From Gemmiger formicilis (lineage in GTDB: Bacteria > Bacillota > Clostridia > Oscillospirales > Ruminococcaceae): DNA of 64,000 nucleotides. Both the position numbers and the translations under genes were made by a program. Positions 17,082 through 26,094 of this stretch are shown here, piece by piece. Numbering within the stretch: position 1 is the stretch's first letter; every line of letters starts with the position of its first letter. Under the pieces are notes generated by a model. The model did not search any database. It had not been told where the DNA came from and saw nothing but the letters and a program-made list of their open reading frames with translations. The stretch spans positions 1 through 64,000 of the forward strand of contig NZ_WQOH01000010.1 of the NCBI RefSeq assembly GCF_018784445.1, in the 5' to 3' direction.

Positions 17082-17951
17082 ATGAAACGGCCAAAGGTCA
17101 CTGGCCTGCGCCGGAGGGAGAGCTGGCAGGCACTGCCTTTTCTGCTGCCCAGCCTGTTGGGGCTGTGCCTGTTCTATCTGTTCCCACTGGCCGAAACGGT
17201 TCGGGCCAGCTTTATGGACCCGCTGCGCAGCCGGGCCGTCGGGTGGGGGAACTACCGGGCGCTCTTTCAAAATACTGCGTTCCGTCTGGCTGTCCGCAAC
17301 ACCTGCCGCTTTCTCTGCATCTGCATCCCGGCGCTGCTGGCCGTCAGCCTGCTCTGTGCGGTGCTGCTTGGCGCGGCAAAACGGCGGGCGGCCTTTTTCA
17401 AAAGCGTCCTCCTGCTCCCCTATGCGATCCCTGTTGCCAGCATCGTTGTGTTATGGAGGGCGCTTTTCTCCGGCAAGGGGCTGGTCAACGGCTTGCTGGT
17501 GGGGCTGGGGTGCCGGCCCGTGGACTTTATGGGCAGCAGCGCGGCCTTTTGGGTGCTGATTTTCACCTACCTTTGGCGAAACAACGGGTACGATATGCTG
17601 CTGTGGCTGGCGGGTCTGGAGACCATCCCCCGGCCCTTGTATGAAGCGGCAGCGGTGGATGGAGCCACCCCTTTTCAGACCTTTGTCTTTATCACGCTGC
17701 CCAATCTGCTGCCAACGGTGGTGCTGACCACCATACTGAGCCTGGTCAACTCCTTTAAGGTCTTTCGGGAGGCCTACTTGGTGGCAGGCAACTACCCGCA
17801 GGAAAGCATATATCTGCTGCAGCACCTCTTCAACAACTGGTTCCTGTCGCTGGACATCGGCAAGCTGTCTGCCGCCGCCGTGCTGCTGGCGCTGGGGCTT
17901 GGCTGCGTCGTGTATCTACTGTATCACTTTTGGGGTGGTGGGCAGGAATGA
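17082..17951 (+). CDS. Sugar-type ABC permease, MalF/UgpA-like
   Basis: A 289-residue inner-membrane permease with six predicted segments. The cytoplasmic EAA loop is readable as EAAAVDGATPFQTFVFITLPNL, which docks to an ATPase. The start at 17082 is preceded by gggaggtgaagg; in-frame codons upstream run into the ABC remnant. Its stop overlaps the ATG of the second permease (ATGA). It forms a carbohydrate-uptake-type-1 importer with the next gene and the binding protein at 11063-13234. No ATPase gene is in this operon, so a shared MsmK-like ATPase would be needed. Confidence 0.92.
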   Translation: MKRPKVTGLRRRESWQALPFLLPSLLGLCLFYLFPLAETVRASFMDPLRSRAVGWGNYRALFQNTAFRLAVRNTCRFLCICIPALLAVSLLCAVLLGAAKRRAAFFKSVLLLPYAIPVASIVVLWRALFSGKGLVNGLLVGLGCRPVDFMGSSAAFWVLIFTYLWRNNGYDMLLWLAGLETIPRPLYEAAAVDGATPFQTFVFITLPNLLPTVVLTTILSLVNSFKVFREAYLVAGNYPQESIYLLQHLFNNWFLSLDIGKLSAAAVLLALGLGCVVYLLYHFWGGGQE

Positions 17952-18802
17952 GAAAAAAGGAGCTTCTTTTGCCGGTGCTGATCCTTGGCCTGCTGGCCTT
18001 CACCGTCCTTTGGCCGCTGTGGTTTACCGTCGACGGTGCGCTGATGGCGTCGGACGAATTGACAGCCGCCTTGGGGCCGGCCCTGTTGGACACAGCAGAC
18101 GGCGGGTATGCGGTGTGGACGATCCTGCCTTCCTGGCCGACGCTCCAACCGCTGGCGGAGCTGCTGCTGGACACCCCGCAGTTTTTTTCGGCCTTCTGGA
18201 ACACCTGCCTGCTGGCCTTTGCACAGATCGCCGGTCAGCTGGTGGTCGCCGCCCCCGCATCGTGGGCGTTTGCCAAGCTGCGCTTTGCGGGCAGGCGTTT
18301 CCTGCTGCTCGGGTACATTGCGCTGATGGTGCTGCCCTTTCAGGTACTGATGGTACCCAACTACCTGATCGCCACACGCCTTGGAATCTACGATACGCCG
18401 CTGTCCGTCATCCTGCCAGGGGTGTTTTCGGCGTTCCCGGTTTTTATCATGACCCGCAGCTTTCAGGATGTTCCCAATGAACTCCTCGAGGCGGCCAAGC
18501 TGGACGGCGCAACGGCCTGGCAGATCTTTTGGAAGATCGGCGTTCCGCTGGGATATGCCGGAATCTTTGCCGCCTTGGTGCTGAATTTTATCGAAGGGTG
18601 GAACGCGGTGGAGCAGCCGCTGCTCTTTCTGAAATCCCAATCCAACTGGCCGCTTTCCATGTATATGAACGATATTGTGACAGACAACCTGGGGATCGCC
18701 ATGGCGGCCAGCCTGCTCTCGCTGATTCCGGCGATGCTGGTGTTCCTGTATGGGCAAACCTATCTGGAACTGGGCATCCAGGCCGGAGGCATCAAGGCAT
18801 AA
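17948..18802 (+). CDS. Sugar-type ABC permease, MalG/UgpE-like
   Basis: A 284-residue permease partner. The EAA loop reads EAAKLDGATAWQIFWKIGVPLG. An extended N-terminal periplasmic loop (about 28-85) follows the first membrane segment, typical of MalG-type subunits. The ATG overlaps the preceding stop by four bases. The adaptor gene begins 17 bases after its stop, behind an aaggaaggag site, so all four genes 17082-21380 form one operon. Confidence 0.92.
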   Translation: MRKKELLLPVLILGLLAFTVLWPLWFTVDGALMASDELTAALGPALLDTADGGYAVWTILPSWPTLQPLAELLLDTPQFFSAFWNTCLLAFAQIAGQLVVAAPASWAFAKLRFAGRRFLLLGYIALMVLPFQVLMVPNYLIATRLGIYDTPLSVILPGVFSAFPVFIMTRSFQDVPNELLEAAKLDGATAWQIFWKIGVPLGYAGIFAALVLNFIEGWNAVEQPLLFLKSQSNWPLSMYMNDIVTDNLGIAMAASLLSLIPAMLVFLYGQTYLELGIQAGGIKA

Positions 18803-18819
18803 GGAAGGAGACATTTTCT

Positions 18820-20379
18820 GTGAAAATCGTCAGGGATTCTGCCGTTCGTCAGGAACCGGCGCAGCCGCAGGCCGTATCGCCGGAGGAAAACAGGTTTTCG
18901 ATTCGCCCCCGGCAGATCGCGCTTTTCTTTTTGTGGATGCTGGCTTTTACGTTGCTTGCCCGCGGAACATCCGGCGCGCTGCTGCCAGAGGTGCAGCTCT
19001 CCACGCCGGCGCCCAATACCATCACCCAGAGCCTAACGGCGACAGGAACCATTCAGTGGGCGGCGGGCAGCCTGTTCTATCTGCCCGAAGGGCTGCTGGT
19101 GGAGGCGGTTTTTGTCTCGGAGGGGGAGGCTGTACAGGAAGGAGACAAAATAGCGGCCCTCCGCCGGGAGGATGTGGAACAGAAGCTGCGGAGCCTTCAG
19201 GCAGAACTTGCGCAGAAACAGACGGAATATGCCCGGCTTACCAAACCGGTGGCGGCGGACAGCTATGATCTGGAAAAAGCCCAGCAGGCCCTGCAGGCCG
19301 CCTACCAGGCAGCGGAGAACAGCGCGGCAGCCTGGGCGGAGAAAGAAGCGAACGCCGGCAGCGAGCGGGATGCCCTGCAGCGCGAACTGAACGAACGGCA
19401 GGAAAAGGCCGCCCAATATGCCCGCGAGATCGCAGAGAAGCAGGCACAGCGGGAGTTGCTGCAGCAGGAAGAATCGCCGGACGAGGAAATCATCAGCCGG
19501 ATCGAAGCGGAGCTGACGCAGCTTACGGCAGAGGAAACGCAAAACCGGGAGGCACTGGCCGAAGCGGAAGCCCGGCTCAACGAGGCGGACGCAGCGCTGG
19601 AAAGCGTCCAAAGCCAACGGGAAGAAGCGGCTCGCACGGCTGCGCAGGCCGCCGAACAGGCGGAGCAGGCCCGAAACGACGCCCGGCACGCCTACGAGAA
19701 AAGCGTGGAAGCCGCCAGTGAAACAGCCGCCGCCAATGCGGCCAGTGCCACGGTTCTGGCGGAACAGATCCGGGAAATTGAAAGTAGCGTGGAGACGCTG
19801 AAAAAATTGGACGAGCAGGAGGGCGTCTTCTGTGCGCCGCAGACGGGTACCGTGGAATCTCTGCAGCTTATGCAGGGGCAGACCAGCGGCCAGGTGGGCG
19901 GGAGTATTTCCGACCCCGAAAGAGGGTATCAGATCCGATTTGCGCTGGAGGCCGAGGACGCGGTGCAGGATACCGCCGGCGTTACGGTGACGGTCATGCA
20001 GGGAGCAAAGTCCGAAAGCGTGAAAATCAATTCGTCCGTTTCTCAGCAGGATGGAGGCGTGGTGCTTTCCGCTGCGCTGACCGGGTCGGATTGGCAGGTG
20101 GGAAAAGCGGAACTCACAATCCGGCTTTCCGAGACGGAATATGACTGCTGCCTGCCGGTCAGCGCCCTTCACAGTGATAACGGCGGGGATTTCGTCTATT
20201 CGGTGGAGGAGCGCAACACTATTTTGGGGCTGCAAAACATCGTGCGCAAGGTTTATGTGGAGGTCGTGGAGCGCAACAACGAGCTGGCGGCCCTGCGGAA
20301 TTATACAACCGGTGCGCCGGTGGTGGCCGCCACAACGAAGAGCTTGCAGGAGGGCGCACGTGTGCGTACAGCGGGATGA
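18820..20379 (+). CDS. HlyD-like membrane-fusion protein with long coiled coil
   Basis: A 519-residue protein with one N-terminal membrane segment (about 30-48), a short lipoyl-like half motif (GLLVEAVFVSEGEAVQEGDKIAAL), a coiled coil from about 100 to 325, the second lipoyl half (GVFCAPQTGTVESLQLMQGQ) and a beta-barrel C-terminus. GTG at 18820 is chosen for its aaggaaggag site. In Gram-positive bacteria such proteins are extracytoplasmic adaptors of MacB-type transporters. Its last codons overlap the next gene by four bases, tying it to the MacB-like protein. Co-occurrence with sugar-type permeases is unusual. Confidence 0.85.
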   Translation: MKIVRDSAVRQEPAQPQAVSPEENRFSIRPRQIALFFLWMLAFTLLARGTSGALLPEVQLSTPAPNTITQSLTATGTIQWAAGSLFYLPEGLLVEAVFVSEGEAVQEGDKIAALRREDVEQKLRSLQAELAQKQTEYARLTKPVAADSYDLEKAQQALQAAYQAAENSAAAWAEKEANAGSERDALQRELNERQEKAAQYAREIAEKQAQRELLQQEESPDEEIISRIEAELTQLTAEETQNREALAEAEARLNEADAALESVQSQREEAARTAAQAAEQAEQARNDARHAYEKSVEAASETAAANAASATVLAEQIREIESSVETLKKLDEQEGVFCAPQTGTVESLQLMQGQTSGQVGGSISDPERGYQIRFALEAEDAVQDTAGVTVTVMQGAKSESVKINSSVSQQDGGVVLSAALTGSDWQVGKAELTIRLSETEYDCCLPVSALHSDNGGDFVYSVEERNTILGLQNIVRKVYVEVVERNNELAALRNYTTGAPVVAATTKSLQEGARVRTAG

Positions 20380-21380
20380 AGATTCGAAAGGCGGTGCTGC
20401 TTTTGGCATGCGCGGTTTCCTGGGGGATCGCTGTTTGGTTTGCGGGGAGGCTGTGGGCAGCCTATCCGCTGGTTTCGGTGCGCTCCGACGTGCCGGTCAC
20501 GGGGCGGCAGCTGGAAGCGCTGCGGTCTGCTTTGCGGCAGGAGGATGGGGCGAGCGCGCTTGTTCCCGCTTTTTGGAGCCAGGCAGAGGGATCGGCGGAA
20601 AGCCGCTGGGAAACCTGCGGGATCACTGCCATTCTATATTGCGGCGAGTATGACGCGGTGTATCCTGCCGTGCTTCTGGAGGGGCGGTTCCCCGCTGCGC
20701 AGGAGAATGGCAAATGCGCGGTCTCAACCGCTGCCGCGTGGCAGCTCTGGGGCAGCGAGGACGTGCTGGGGCAGGAATTGGAGATAGAAGGAGACATCTA
20801 CCGCGTGTGCGGGCTCTTTCGCAGCAGCGCCAGCCTGGCCCTGTGCGGGGAAAGCCTTGACCATGGCTTTTCCAACATCGAGTTTTGGGGCGGCTACGCT
20901 GCGCCGCCGGTGGAGACGGTGCAGCAGCTTTTGCGTGCGGCGGGGATCGCACAGCAGGTGACCCTCTATTTCCCTTTCCCCTGGATGGCCGCCCTGACGG
21001 CCTATGCCCTCTGCCCGGCGGGGCTGGTGCTGCTGGCCGCCGCCCGCACCCTGGGCGGCCGAGTGCGCAGGGGGTGCCCAAAGGAAACGTGCTGGTTTGT
21101 TTTGGGCGGCGCTTTTCTGCTTGCGCTCGTCCTGCCCGCCCTGCTACGGTTGCTCCCGCCCTGGATCACCCCCGCCCGGTGGAGCGACTTTTCCTACTGG
21201 GGCGGCTTGCTGCCCGCAGTGGGCAAAGCCATAGAAACCGGCTTTTCCCTGAACCCCTGTGCCAAGGATGTCCTCGCCAAATGGAACACGCTGGGGCTTC
21301 TCATTGCCGCAACGCTCGCCAATGCTGCGGCCGGAAAGCTGATGCTCAGCAGGCAGCAAAAAAACTCCACAAATTTATGA
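20376..21380 (+). CDS. MacB/FtsX-like four-segment membrane protein
   Basis: A 334-residue protein: membrane segment about 5-27, an extracytoplasmic domain (about 30-195) resembling the MacB periplasmic core (AVLLEGRFPAAQENGKCAVS, VLGQELEIEGDIYRVCGLF), and three C-terminal membrane segments (about 205-228, 240-262, 295-318). This is the half-size FtsX topology, but the usual cytoplasmic ATPase-contact stretch is weak and no ATPase gene is nearby. It overlaps the adaptor gene and is the last gene of the operon; a strong hairpin starts 5 bases after the stop. It may form an adaptor-linked complex or be a repurposed transporter half. Confidence 0.75.
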   Translation: MKIRKAVLLLACAVSWGIAVWFAGRLWAAYPLVSVRSDVPVTGRQLEALRSALRQEDGASALVPAFWSQAEGSAESRWETCGITAILYCGEYDAVYPAVLLEGRFPAAQENGKCAVSTAAAWQLWGSEDVLGQELEIEGDIYRVCGLFRSSASLALCGESLDHGFSNIEFWGGYAAPPVETVQQLLRAAGIAQQVTLYFPFPWMAALTAYALCPAGLVLLAAARTLGGRVRRGCPKETCWFVLGGAFLLALVLPALLRLLPPWITPARWSDFSYWGGLLPAVGKAIETGFSLNPCAKDVLAKWNTLGLLIAATLANAAAGKLMLSRQQKNSTNL

Positions 21381-21384
21381 AACC

Positions 21385-21432
21385 AATCCACCTTATCTTA
21401 CGGATAATATTTGTAAGATAAGGTGGATTTTT
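21385..21432 (+). terminator. Hairpin that ends the transport operon and hides the next ribosome-binding site
   Basis: A perfect 17-bp stem (21385-21401 with 21413-21429) with an 11-base loop, followed by T residues to 21432. The right arm contains AAGGTGG, the only ribosome-binding site for the ATG at 21433. The hairpin can therefore act both as a terminator and as a translational lock. Confidence 0.8.
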
Positions 21433-22113
21433 ATGATAATCGCAGTTTGTGACCCGAAAGGGATTGCTATCGAAGCGATAAAGACGATATTGTACCATGA
21501 TAAAGGACTTTCAGACCGTATCAGTCGTATTTATGAGTTCTGGAATATGGAACAGTTGCTGGATGCCAGCAGAGATAGTTCTTTCGACTGCATTGTTTTT
21601 CCCAATTACTGCAATTCCCACAATAGTGTAGTGTGCAGTTTATCCTGCGGATATAATCGGTTCCCGCTTGTTGAACATGATCCGAGGTACACTCTCATTG
21701 TACGGGATATTCTCTATTGGGAAACGGCACGTTCCCTTTGGACGCAGTACTTGAAGGCAATTCCTGGCAAGGAGGAAAAAGTAAAGAGAGCCATCAGAGG
21801 GATACTGGCGGACTACGAAAAGGAAGAACGTGACATCATCTATTTGGAAAGCAAAAACCATTGTGTCCTTGTCCATTTGGATGGCATACGCCAAACGCCG
21901 GAAGGCTCTCCGTCGTTCTATGCTACATTGGACGAAGCGGAACATGAATTTGCTTCATCTGCATTCTTACGAATCCATAAAAGTTACCTTATAAACGGCG
22001 ATCATATTCTACAAATGTCTAATTACAAGGTCCTTCTGGATACAGGAATGACATTGAAAGGATCAAGGAAATATTTCAGCAAGGCAAAATTGGAATTTTA
22101 CCGAGGCCGTTAA
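21433..22113 (+). CDS. LytTR-type response regulator with divergent receiver
   Basis: A 226-residue protein. The N-terminal 120 residues resemble a receiver fold but lack an obvious acidic triad and phosphoacceptor, so phosphorylation is doubtful. The C-terminal part is a LytTR DNA-binding domain (ERDIIYLESKNHCVLVHL, then the hallmark FLRIHKSYLIN and LKGSRKYFSKAK). LytTR regulators usually control bacteriocin, competence or cell-wall genes. No kinase gene is adjacent. Translation appears to be controlled by the hairpin just upstream. Confidence 0.85.
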   Translation: MIIAVCDPKGIAIEAIKTILYHDKGLSDRISRIYEFWNMEQLLDASRDSSFDCIVFPNYCNSHNSVVCSLSCGYNRFPLVEHDPRYTLIVRDILYWETARSLWTQYLKAIPGKEEKVKRAIRGILADYEKEERDIIYLESKNHCVLVHLDGIRQTPEGSPSFYATLDEAEHEFASSAFLRIHKSYLINGDHILQMSNYKVLLDTGMTLKGSRKYFSKAKLEFYRGR

Positions 22114-22150
22114 CTATATGGCAAAGCATAAGTATTCGAACTTCAAGAGG

Positions 22151-22306
22151 CTATTCATCAAATGATTCAAGCAGAAGCTTCCACGCACGGTGAATTCGAC
22201 TTTTCACGGTGGCTTCACTGGTTTTTGTCATTTCTGAAATTTCTTTAATTGAATAGCCTTTAACGCGAAGCGTAAGCGCTTGCCGATATATAATTGGCAT
22301 TGAAGA
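22151..22306 (-). pseudogene. Sigma-factor region-4 remnant
   Basis: The minus strand reads MPIIYRQALTLRVKGYS, then IKEISEMTKTSEATVKSR and IHRAWKLLLESFDE before a TAG at 22151. This is the C-terminal helix-turn-helix of an ECF-type sigma factor. Regions 2 and 3 are missing; the sequence beyond about 22306 is unrelated GC-rich DNA. Confidence 0.75.
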
Positions 22307-22614
22307 AAGAATTGAAACGTAAAGTTAAACTCGACCGTGCCAACAAAAGCATCCTGCTCCGGGCGCTGGGCGATGTCTACTACGGCCAGCGCGCCCGCGG
22401 CGGCAGTGCCGAAGAAACGGGACGGCTCATCCTGCGGGTGAACAATCTGCCCGCAGGCGGCAAGCTGACGATGTCGGCGGCAGAGTATCGGCTGGCAAAA
22501 GCAGCCCTCAACCAACTGCGCACCCAGCGCTTGGCTGAGGGCGGCTATACCGATGCCGTGGATGACGCGCTGACCCGGTTGCTGCACGCGCACACCCCGC
22601 TGCTGCTCTGGTGA
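22294..22614 (+). pseudogene. GC-rich fragment encoding an unrecognised 106-residue frame
   Basis: This open frame starts with TTG directly after an in-frame stop, has no ribosome-binding site and overlaps the sigma remnant. It reads DRANKSILLRALGDVYYGQR and ends LTRLLHAHTPLLLW. Base composition is much more GC-rich than the AT-rich pieces on both sides, as if host DNA had been spliced between foreign remnants. No family was recognised. Confidence 0.4.
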
Positions 22615-22638
22615 AGAAGATGCAGAACGGGCAAGAGA

Positions 22639-23088
22639 ATGGAAAATGTAAATATCGGACAAACAGGAACGAAAAAAAGTGAAAAAGAAATAAAAATACT
22701 TATGAAAAAGTACAAGATGCCAGATTCGATTTGTGATAACCCAAAGCAGCAAATTGGATATTGGTTTGAGAATGGCGTGCAGTTATCGGGGGGACAATGG
22801 CAACGGCTTGCAATTTGCAGAACAATGGCAAGAGATAATGAAATCCTCTTGCTAGATGAACCAAATGCGGCGTTAGATGCAATCACATTTAGAATGTTGT
22901 ACAATGAAATTAATGCTCAAGCAAACAGAAAAGTATGTGTGATGTTATTACAACATTTTGTGAACTTCATTGGAGGAAACGAAGAAATTTGTGTATTTGA
23001 CGATGGAAAGTTGATTTCTCGCGGAAAACATGATAGACTATATGATACATGTAGAATCTATAAGGAACTATATGATGCCCAGCAGTAA
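22639..23088 (+). pseudogene. 5'-truncated ABC exporter ATPase
   Basis: About 149 codons start at ENVNIGQTG, the position just after the Q-loop. Signature (QLSGGQWQRLAICRT), Walker B (EILLLDEPNAALDA) and the C-terminal ISRGKHDRLYDTC remain; Walker A and any membrane domain are lost. The related remnant at 16723-17005 comes from a different gene, because the overlapping regions differ. It is not expected to be functional. Confidence 0.85.
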
Positions 23089-23147
23089 AGATAAACAAAT
23101 TTAAAGAAAGCTATGATAAATTAAAACGATTGGAGAGGCAACCGATC

Positions 23148-23834
23148 ATGAAAAGCAGAAGAAAGCATGGCTTCCAGTTTATGACTATACTATATTTTAT
23201 GATAGTATTTAGTATGTGTGTATCTCGTTTTAACGTGATTATGACAATTATGGGTGGTCAACTAACACGGGTGGAAGAAATTAATCTACTGCCGTTCCAT
23301 AGTGTTAGAGAGAACTTGCAATATGGTCGCAATCCTATTTCATGGGATATGCTTTATAATATGGTAATGTTTGTACCGTTTGGAATAATTTACTGCTATT
23401 ACCAGAAGCATTTTCGCGTATATAAGGCAGTTGGAATGTCATGCTTGACAACATTCTTCATAGAAAGTGCGCAGTTCATTCTAAAAACCGGTGTCGTAGA
23501 TATAGATGATTTTATTGTAAACACATTGGGAAGTTTGATGGGAATTATGGCGTATGTTATTCTACAACAGATATCCTTCAAAAATCAAAAGTTTGAGATT
23601 CACGAATTGATTGATATAAGTGCGACAATGCTTCCGCCGATGTTTATTGCCTTTGTTGCGGAAATGTTTCTGGGAGATGGTTCACTAAAATTGTTGCCAG
23701 TTCACGGTATAGTGTTACTGTGCTATGGAATTTTTGTCTACGTATTTTTAATAGGGGATTTTACTCGCAAAGCAAAAGTTTATTATCTGGCATGTTATGT
23801 GGGAATCTTTTGTCTGAGTCGGGTGTTACTGTAG
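23148..23834 (+). CDS. VanZ-like membrane protein
   Basis: A 228-residue protein with five or six membrane segments and VanZ-family features: INLLPFHSVRENL, YNMVMFVPFGIIYCYY, SAQFILKTGVVDIDDFIVNTLGSLMG. VanZ proteins can give low-level teicoplanin tolerance, but this family is broad and no vanHAX genes are present. The start at 23148 follows ggagagg; the TTG at 23130 has no site. It appears intact among truncated neighbours. Confidence 0.8.
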   Translation: MKSRRKHGFQFMTILYFMIVFSMCVSRFNVIMTIMGGQLTRVEEINLLPFHSVRENLQYGRNPISWDMLYNMVMFVPFGIIYCYYQKHFRVYKAVGMSCLTTFFIESAQFILKTGVVDIDDFIVNTLGSLMGIMAYVILQQISFKNQKFEIHELIDISATMLPPMFIAFVAEMFLGDGSLKLLPVHGIVLLCYGIFVYVFLIGDFTRKAKVYYLACYVGIFCLSRVLL

Positions 23835-23911
23835 AAACAACAGAGAAATAGAATTTTGACCAAACCATAAAACCACGAACTAGAAAAATAAAGTACATTG
23901 TATAGAAAGCC

Positions 23912-23967
23912 ATAAAACGCACAAATGCCCATCGGTTCAAAAGCCGATGGGCATTTGCGCGTTTTAT
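23912..23967. terminator. Bidirectional terminator between VanZ-like and holin genes
   Basis: A 24-bp stem (23912-23935 with 23944-23967, one mismatch) around an 8-base loop, with AT-rich flanks. It can end the plus-strand VanZ-like gene and the minus-strand holin gene. Confidence 0.85.
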
Positions 23968-23983
23968 GAGAAAAAATGAACGC

Positions 23984-24442
23984 CTATAGCGAGGAGGCAT
24001 TCTTATCATCGTTACTGTCACGCATCTTTTCAAGAACATTTTTAAGTAGTGGAGGAATAGGAGCACCCATCTTTTCGGCATTTTCAAGGATACTGCCTAA
24101 TTCGGATACAATATACCAAAACAAAGCAATTGGTGTGAGCAGCATATCATAATTAAACGGAAGCGTGAGCCCGGAAATATGATTTAATGTCAATCCAAGC
24201 AGGATATCTGTCAAGACACTGACAAAAATCATTATAATACTTCCGCATTTATGCCACAACCCCTGCCTAGCTTTATGGGAACTCCAAACACCATTTTTTA
24301 TAGCAAGAACAGTGCCGGTTACCCAATCCAGCATCATGCAGACGGCATAGAGAACAACAAGCCAGCCAAGCCATCCATGCAATGCGGCCCATAGGCCGAT
24401 TGCGCCGATACCAACGGCCTTTTCAATAGAATCTGTTTGCAT
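23984..24442 (-). CDS. Phage holin, TcdE/phage_holin_4 family
   Basis: A 152-residue membrane protein with three or four segments and the family sequence VLYAVCMMLDWVTGTVLAIKNG, followed by KCGSIIMIFVSVLTDILLG. Holins make lesions that release endolysin, or in clostridia secrete large proteins. An aaaaggag site precedes the ATG at 24442. It lies divergently next to a truncated amidase gene, a prophage lysis-module leftover. The holin itself looks complete. Confidence 0.88.
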   Translation of the reverse strand: MQTDSIEKAVGIGAIGLWAALHGWLGWLVVLYAVCMMLDWVTGTVLAIKNGVWSSHKARQGLWHKCGSIIMIFVSVLTDILLGLTLNHISGLTLPFNYDMLLTPIALFWYIVSELGSILENAEKMGAPIPPLLKNVLEKMRDSNDDKNASSL

Positions 24443-24480
24443 ATTCTTCGGATTCTCCTTTTATAAGATTTATTATCAAA

Positions 24481-24564
24481 AGAGAGCAAATTCCGCAAAA
24501 TGTAAACTCAATTTACATTTTGCACGATTTGCTCTCTTTACTTTTTGAGCGGCCGCTCAAAAAG
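24481..24564. promoter_or_regulatory. Two nested dyads upstream of the amidase remnant
   Basis: An interrupted hairpin spans 24481-24537 (outer arms AGAGCAAAT/ATTTGCTCT, inner arms GCAAAATGTAAA/TTTACATTTTGC). It is followed by a perfect 24-bp palindrome at 24541-24564 centred on GCGGCCGC. The amidase ribosome-binding site (aaggag, 24570-24575) follows at once. Confidence 0.6.
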
Positions 24565-24583
24565 TGAAAAAGGAGAATCACAA

Positions 24584-25360
24584 ATGGCATACGAATTTAA
24601 CCACTACTATGAGCTGCAGAATGTGGCAACAGGTAAGTATGTGAATGTTCTGGGCAATCACGAAGATGGTACTGTAAAAAATGGTGAAACAGTCAACCTG
24701 TTTAACCGCACCAACAATCCCGATCAGCGCTGGGCGCTGGAAAATTACGGCGGTAATGGCAATGTCCGAATCGTTTTGCAGCGTGGTGAAGGCTGGTACG
24801 CGCTGAATTACAACACGCGCAATGCCAACTGTATTGTTTGGCATCTGAACACGGCAGACGATATCGACACGGTTATAACTGCGGTACAGGTAGAGAGTCT
24901 GACTGATACCTACTATCTTAAACTGCGGGATCGGGATACCTATTTAACAGCGGACGGTACAGCACTGAAATGGGCGGCCTACACGGGCGAAAAAGAACAG
25001 ATGTTTACAATTCTTGAACCCGGAACCAGCAGCGATGGTAGCGATAGTGACGCTGGCTCTGACGCGTCTGACTCAAAGTTGGTTACCAAATTTATCCCGG
25101 CCTACAAGGATAACTATACTAAAAATCGCAAAGCGCAGGGCGGCACTATTTCCGAAATCACGATTCACCATTGTGCCAGTATTCTGACGATTGAGGCGTT
25201 GGGCGCACTTTGGCAGCGCGAAGGTCGAAAAGGATCGTCCCACTACGGTGTTTCTGAAACGAATATCGGACAGTATGTCCATGAAAGTGATGTGGCATGG
25301 ACGAACGGCAACTGGGAAGCAAACTGCCGCGCAGTAACAATTGAGACATCTACTATCTAA
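24584..25360 (+). pseudogene. Ricin-like/amidase endolysin, 3' truncated
   Basis: The ATG at 24584 follows aaggag. Residues about 5-145 form a beta-trefoil ricin-like carbohydrate-binding domain (YYELQNVATGKYVNVLG, QRWALENYG), then a Ser/Asp linker and the start of an N-acetylmuramoyl-L-alanine amidase domain (ITIHHCASI with the zinc His, SSHYGVSETNIGQYV, AWTNGNWEANCRAVTIET). The frame ends at TSTI soon after AVTIET, losing the later zinc ligands (second His and Cys). It is joined to an ABC-2 permease remnant in another frame, so it is a phage endolysin broken by recombination. Confidence 0.85.
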
Positions 25361-26094
25361 AGGAGAATCCCGGTGCGTGGCTTGTTTATGAGACCGGCTA
25401 CAAGAAGCTGTTCGGCTTTACCGGCACAAGTGATGTGCAAGATACACTTTTAGCAGGATTGCTGTGCGCCCTATGCTTCAGCGGTCTATTTGCAATGGAG
25501 CGCAAGGGCGGCATGGATGAAATTCTGGCATCCACCCCTTTGGGCCGGAAATACACTGTGAAAGCAAAGCTGTGGCAAAGCACCGCGGTTGCGGCAGTAA
25601 TAGCTTTCGGAACTGTTTTGCCTCATCTATGGCAGGTTCTGCGCGACTACGGCCTTCACTCTTTGCTGGGACCAGCGATGAGTATCTCCGACTTGCAGGC
25701 TGTACCCAAGTTTATAACCCTGTCGGATTTGCTGATTTTCTGGTTAATCTGTCGTTTCGCGGCCTGCCTCTGCATGAGCCGGATCACCTTATGGCTTGGA
25801 CAGAAATTGGGGAATTTGCTGACCGCGCTCTTTATCAGTGCAGTTGCCTATTGCCTGCCCGCGCTGCTGAGCCTTTCCGGAATGAAAAATGGTATCGAGT
25901 GGTTGGGATTCTATCCTCTATTCCATGCTGCAGCGCTCTGGCAAAACCAAGGCTATAACGCCAACGGAGAAAGCTACAACGCAATGTGGATTCCGATTTT
26001 TCTGGTATGCACAGCATTCTTCCTCGCATGGGCTATTGGTCAGGCTCTTATTGACGATTATGACATGATAGGTGTTCCAGATGAAGTATTATAA
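25360..26094 (+). pseudogene. 5'-truncated ABC-2 type permease
   Basis: The frame opens at the junction with KENPGAWLVYETGYKKLFGF and continues through about five membrane segments (LLAGLLCALCFSGLFAMERK, MDEILASTPLGRKY, KLGNLLTALFISAVAYCLP, WIPIFLVCTAFFLAWAIGQAL), the pattern of ABC-2 exporter permeases. The N-terminal membrane half and any start with ribosome-binding site are missing; a start at 25435 would be internal. The end overlaps the regulator remnant that follows. Confidence 0.8.

Noticed and set aside
19033-20409. A 458-codon minus-strand frame opposite the coiled-coil adaptor gene
   Set aside because: It arises from the biased codons of a Glu/Ala/Gln coiled coil and shows low-complexity Leu/Gly/Phe sequence only.
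16723-23088. The ABC remnants at 16723 and 22639 as two halves of one interrupted gene
   Set aside because: Both contain the Walker B to C-terminal region and differ in sequence there, so they come from two different genes.
23148-23834. Glycopeptide-resistance cluster suggested by a VanZ-like protein
   Set aside because: No vanHAX, vanS or vanR genes accompany it; VanZ-like proteins are widespread and the gene lies among unrelated remnants.
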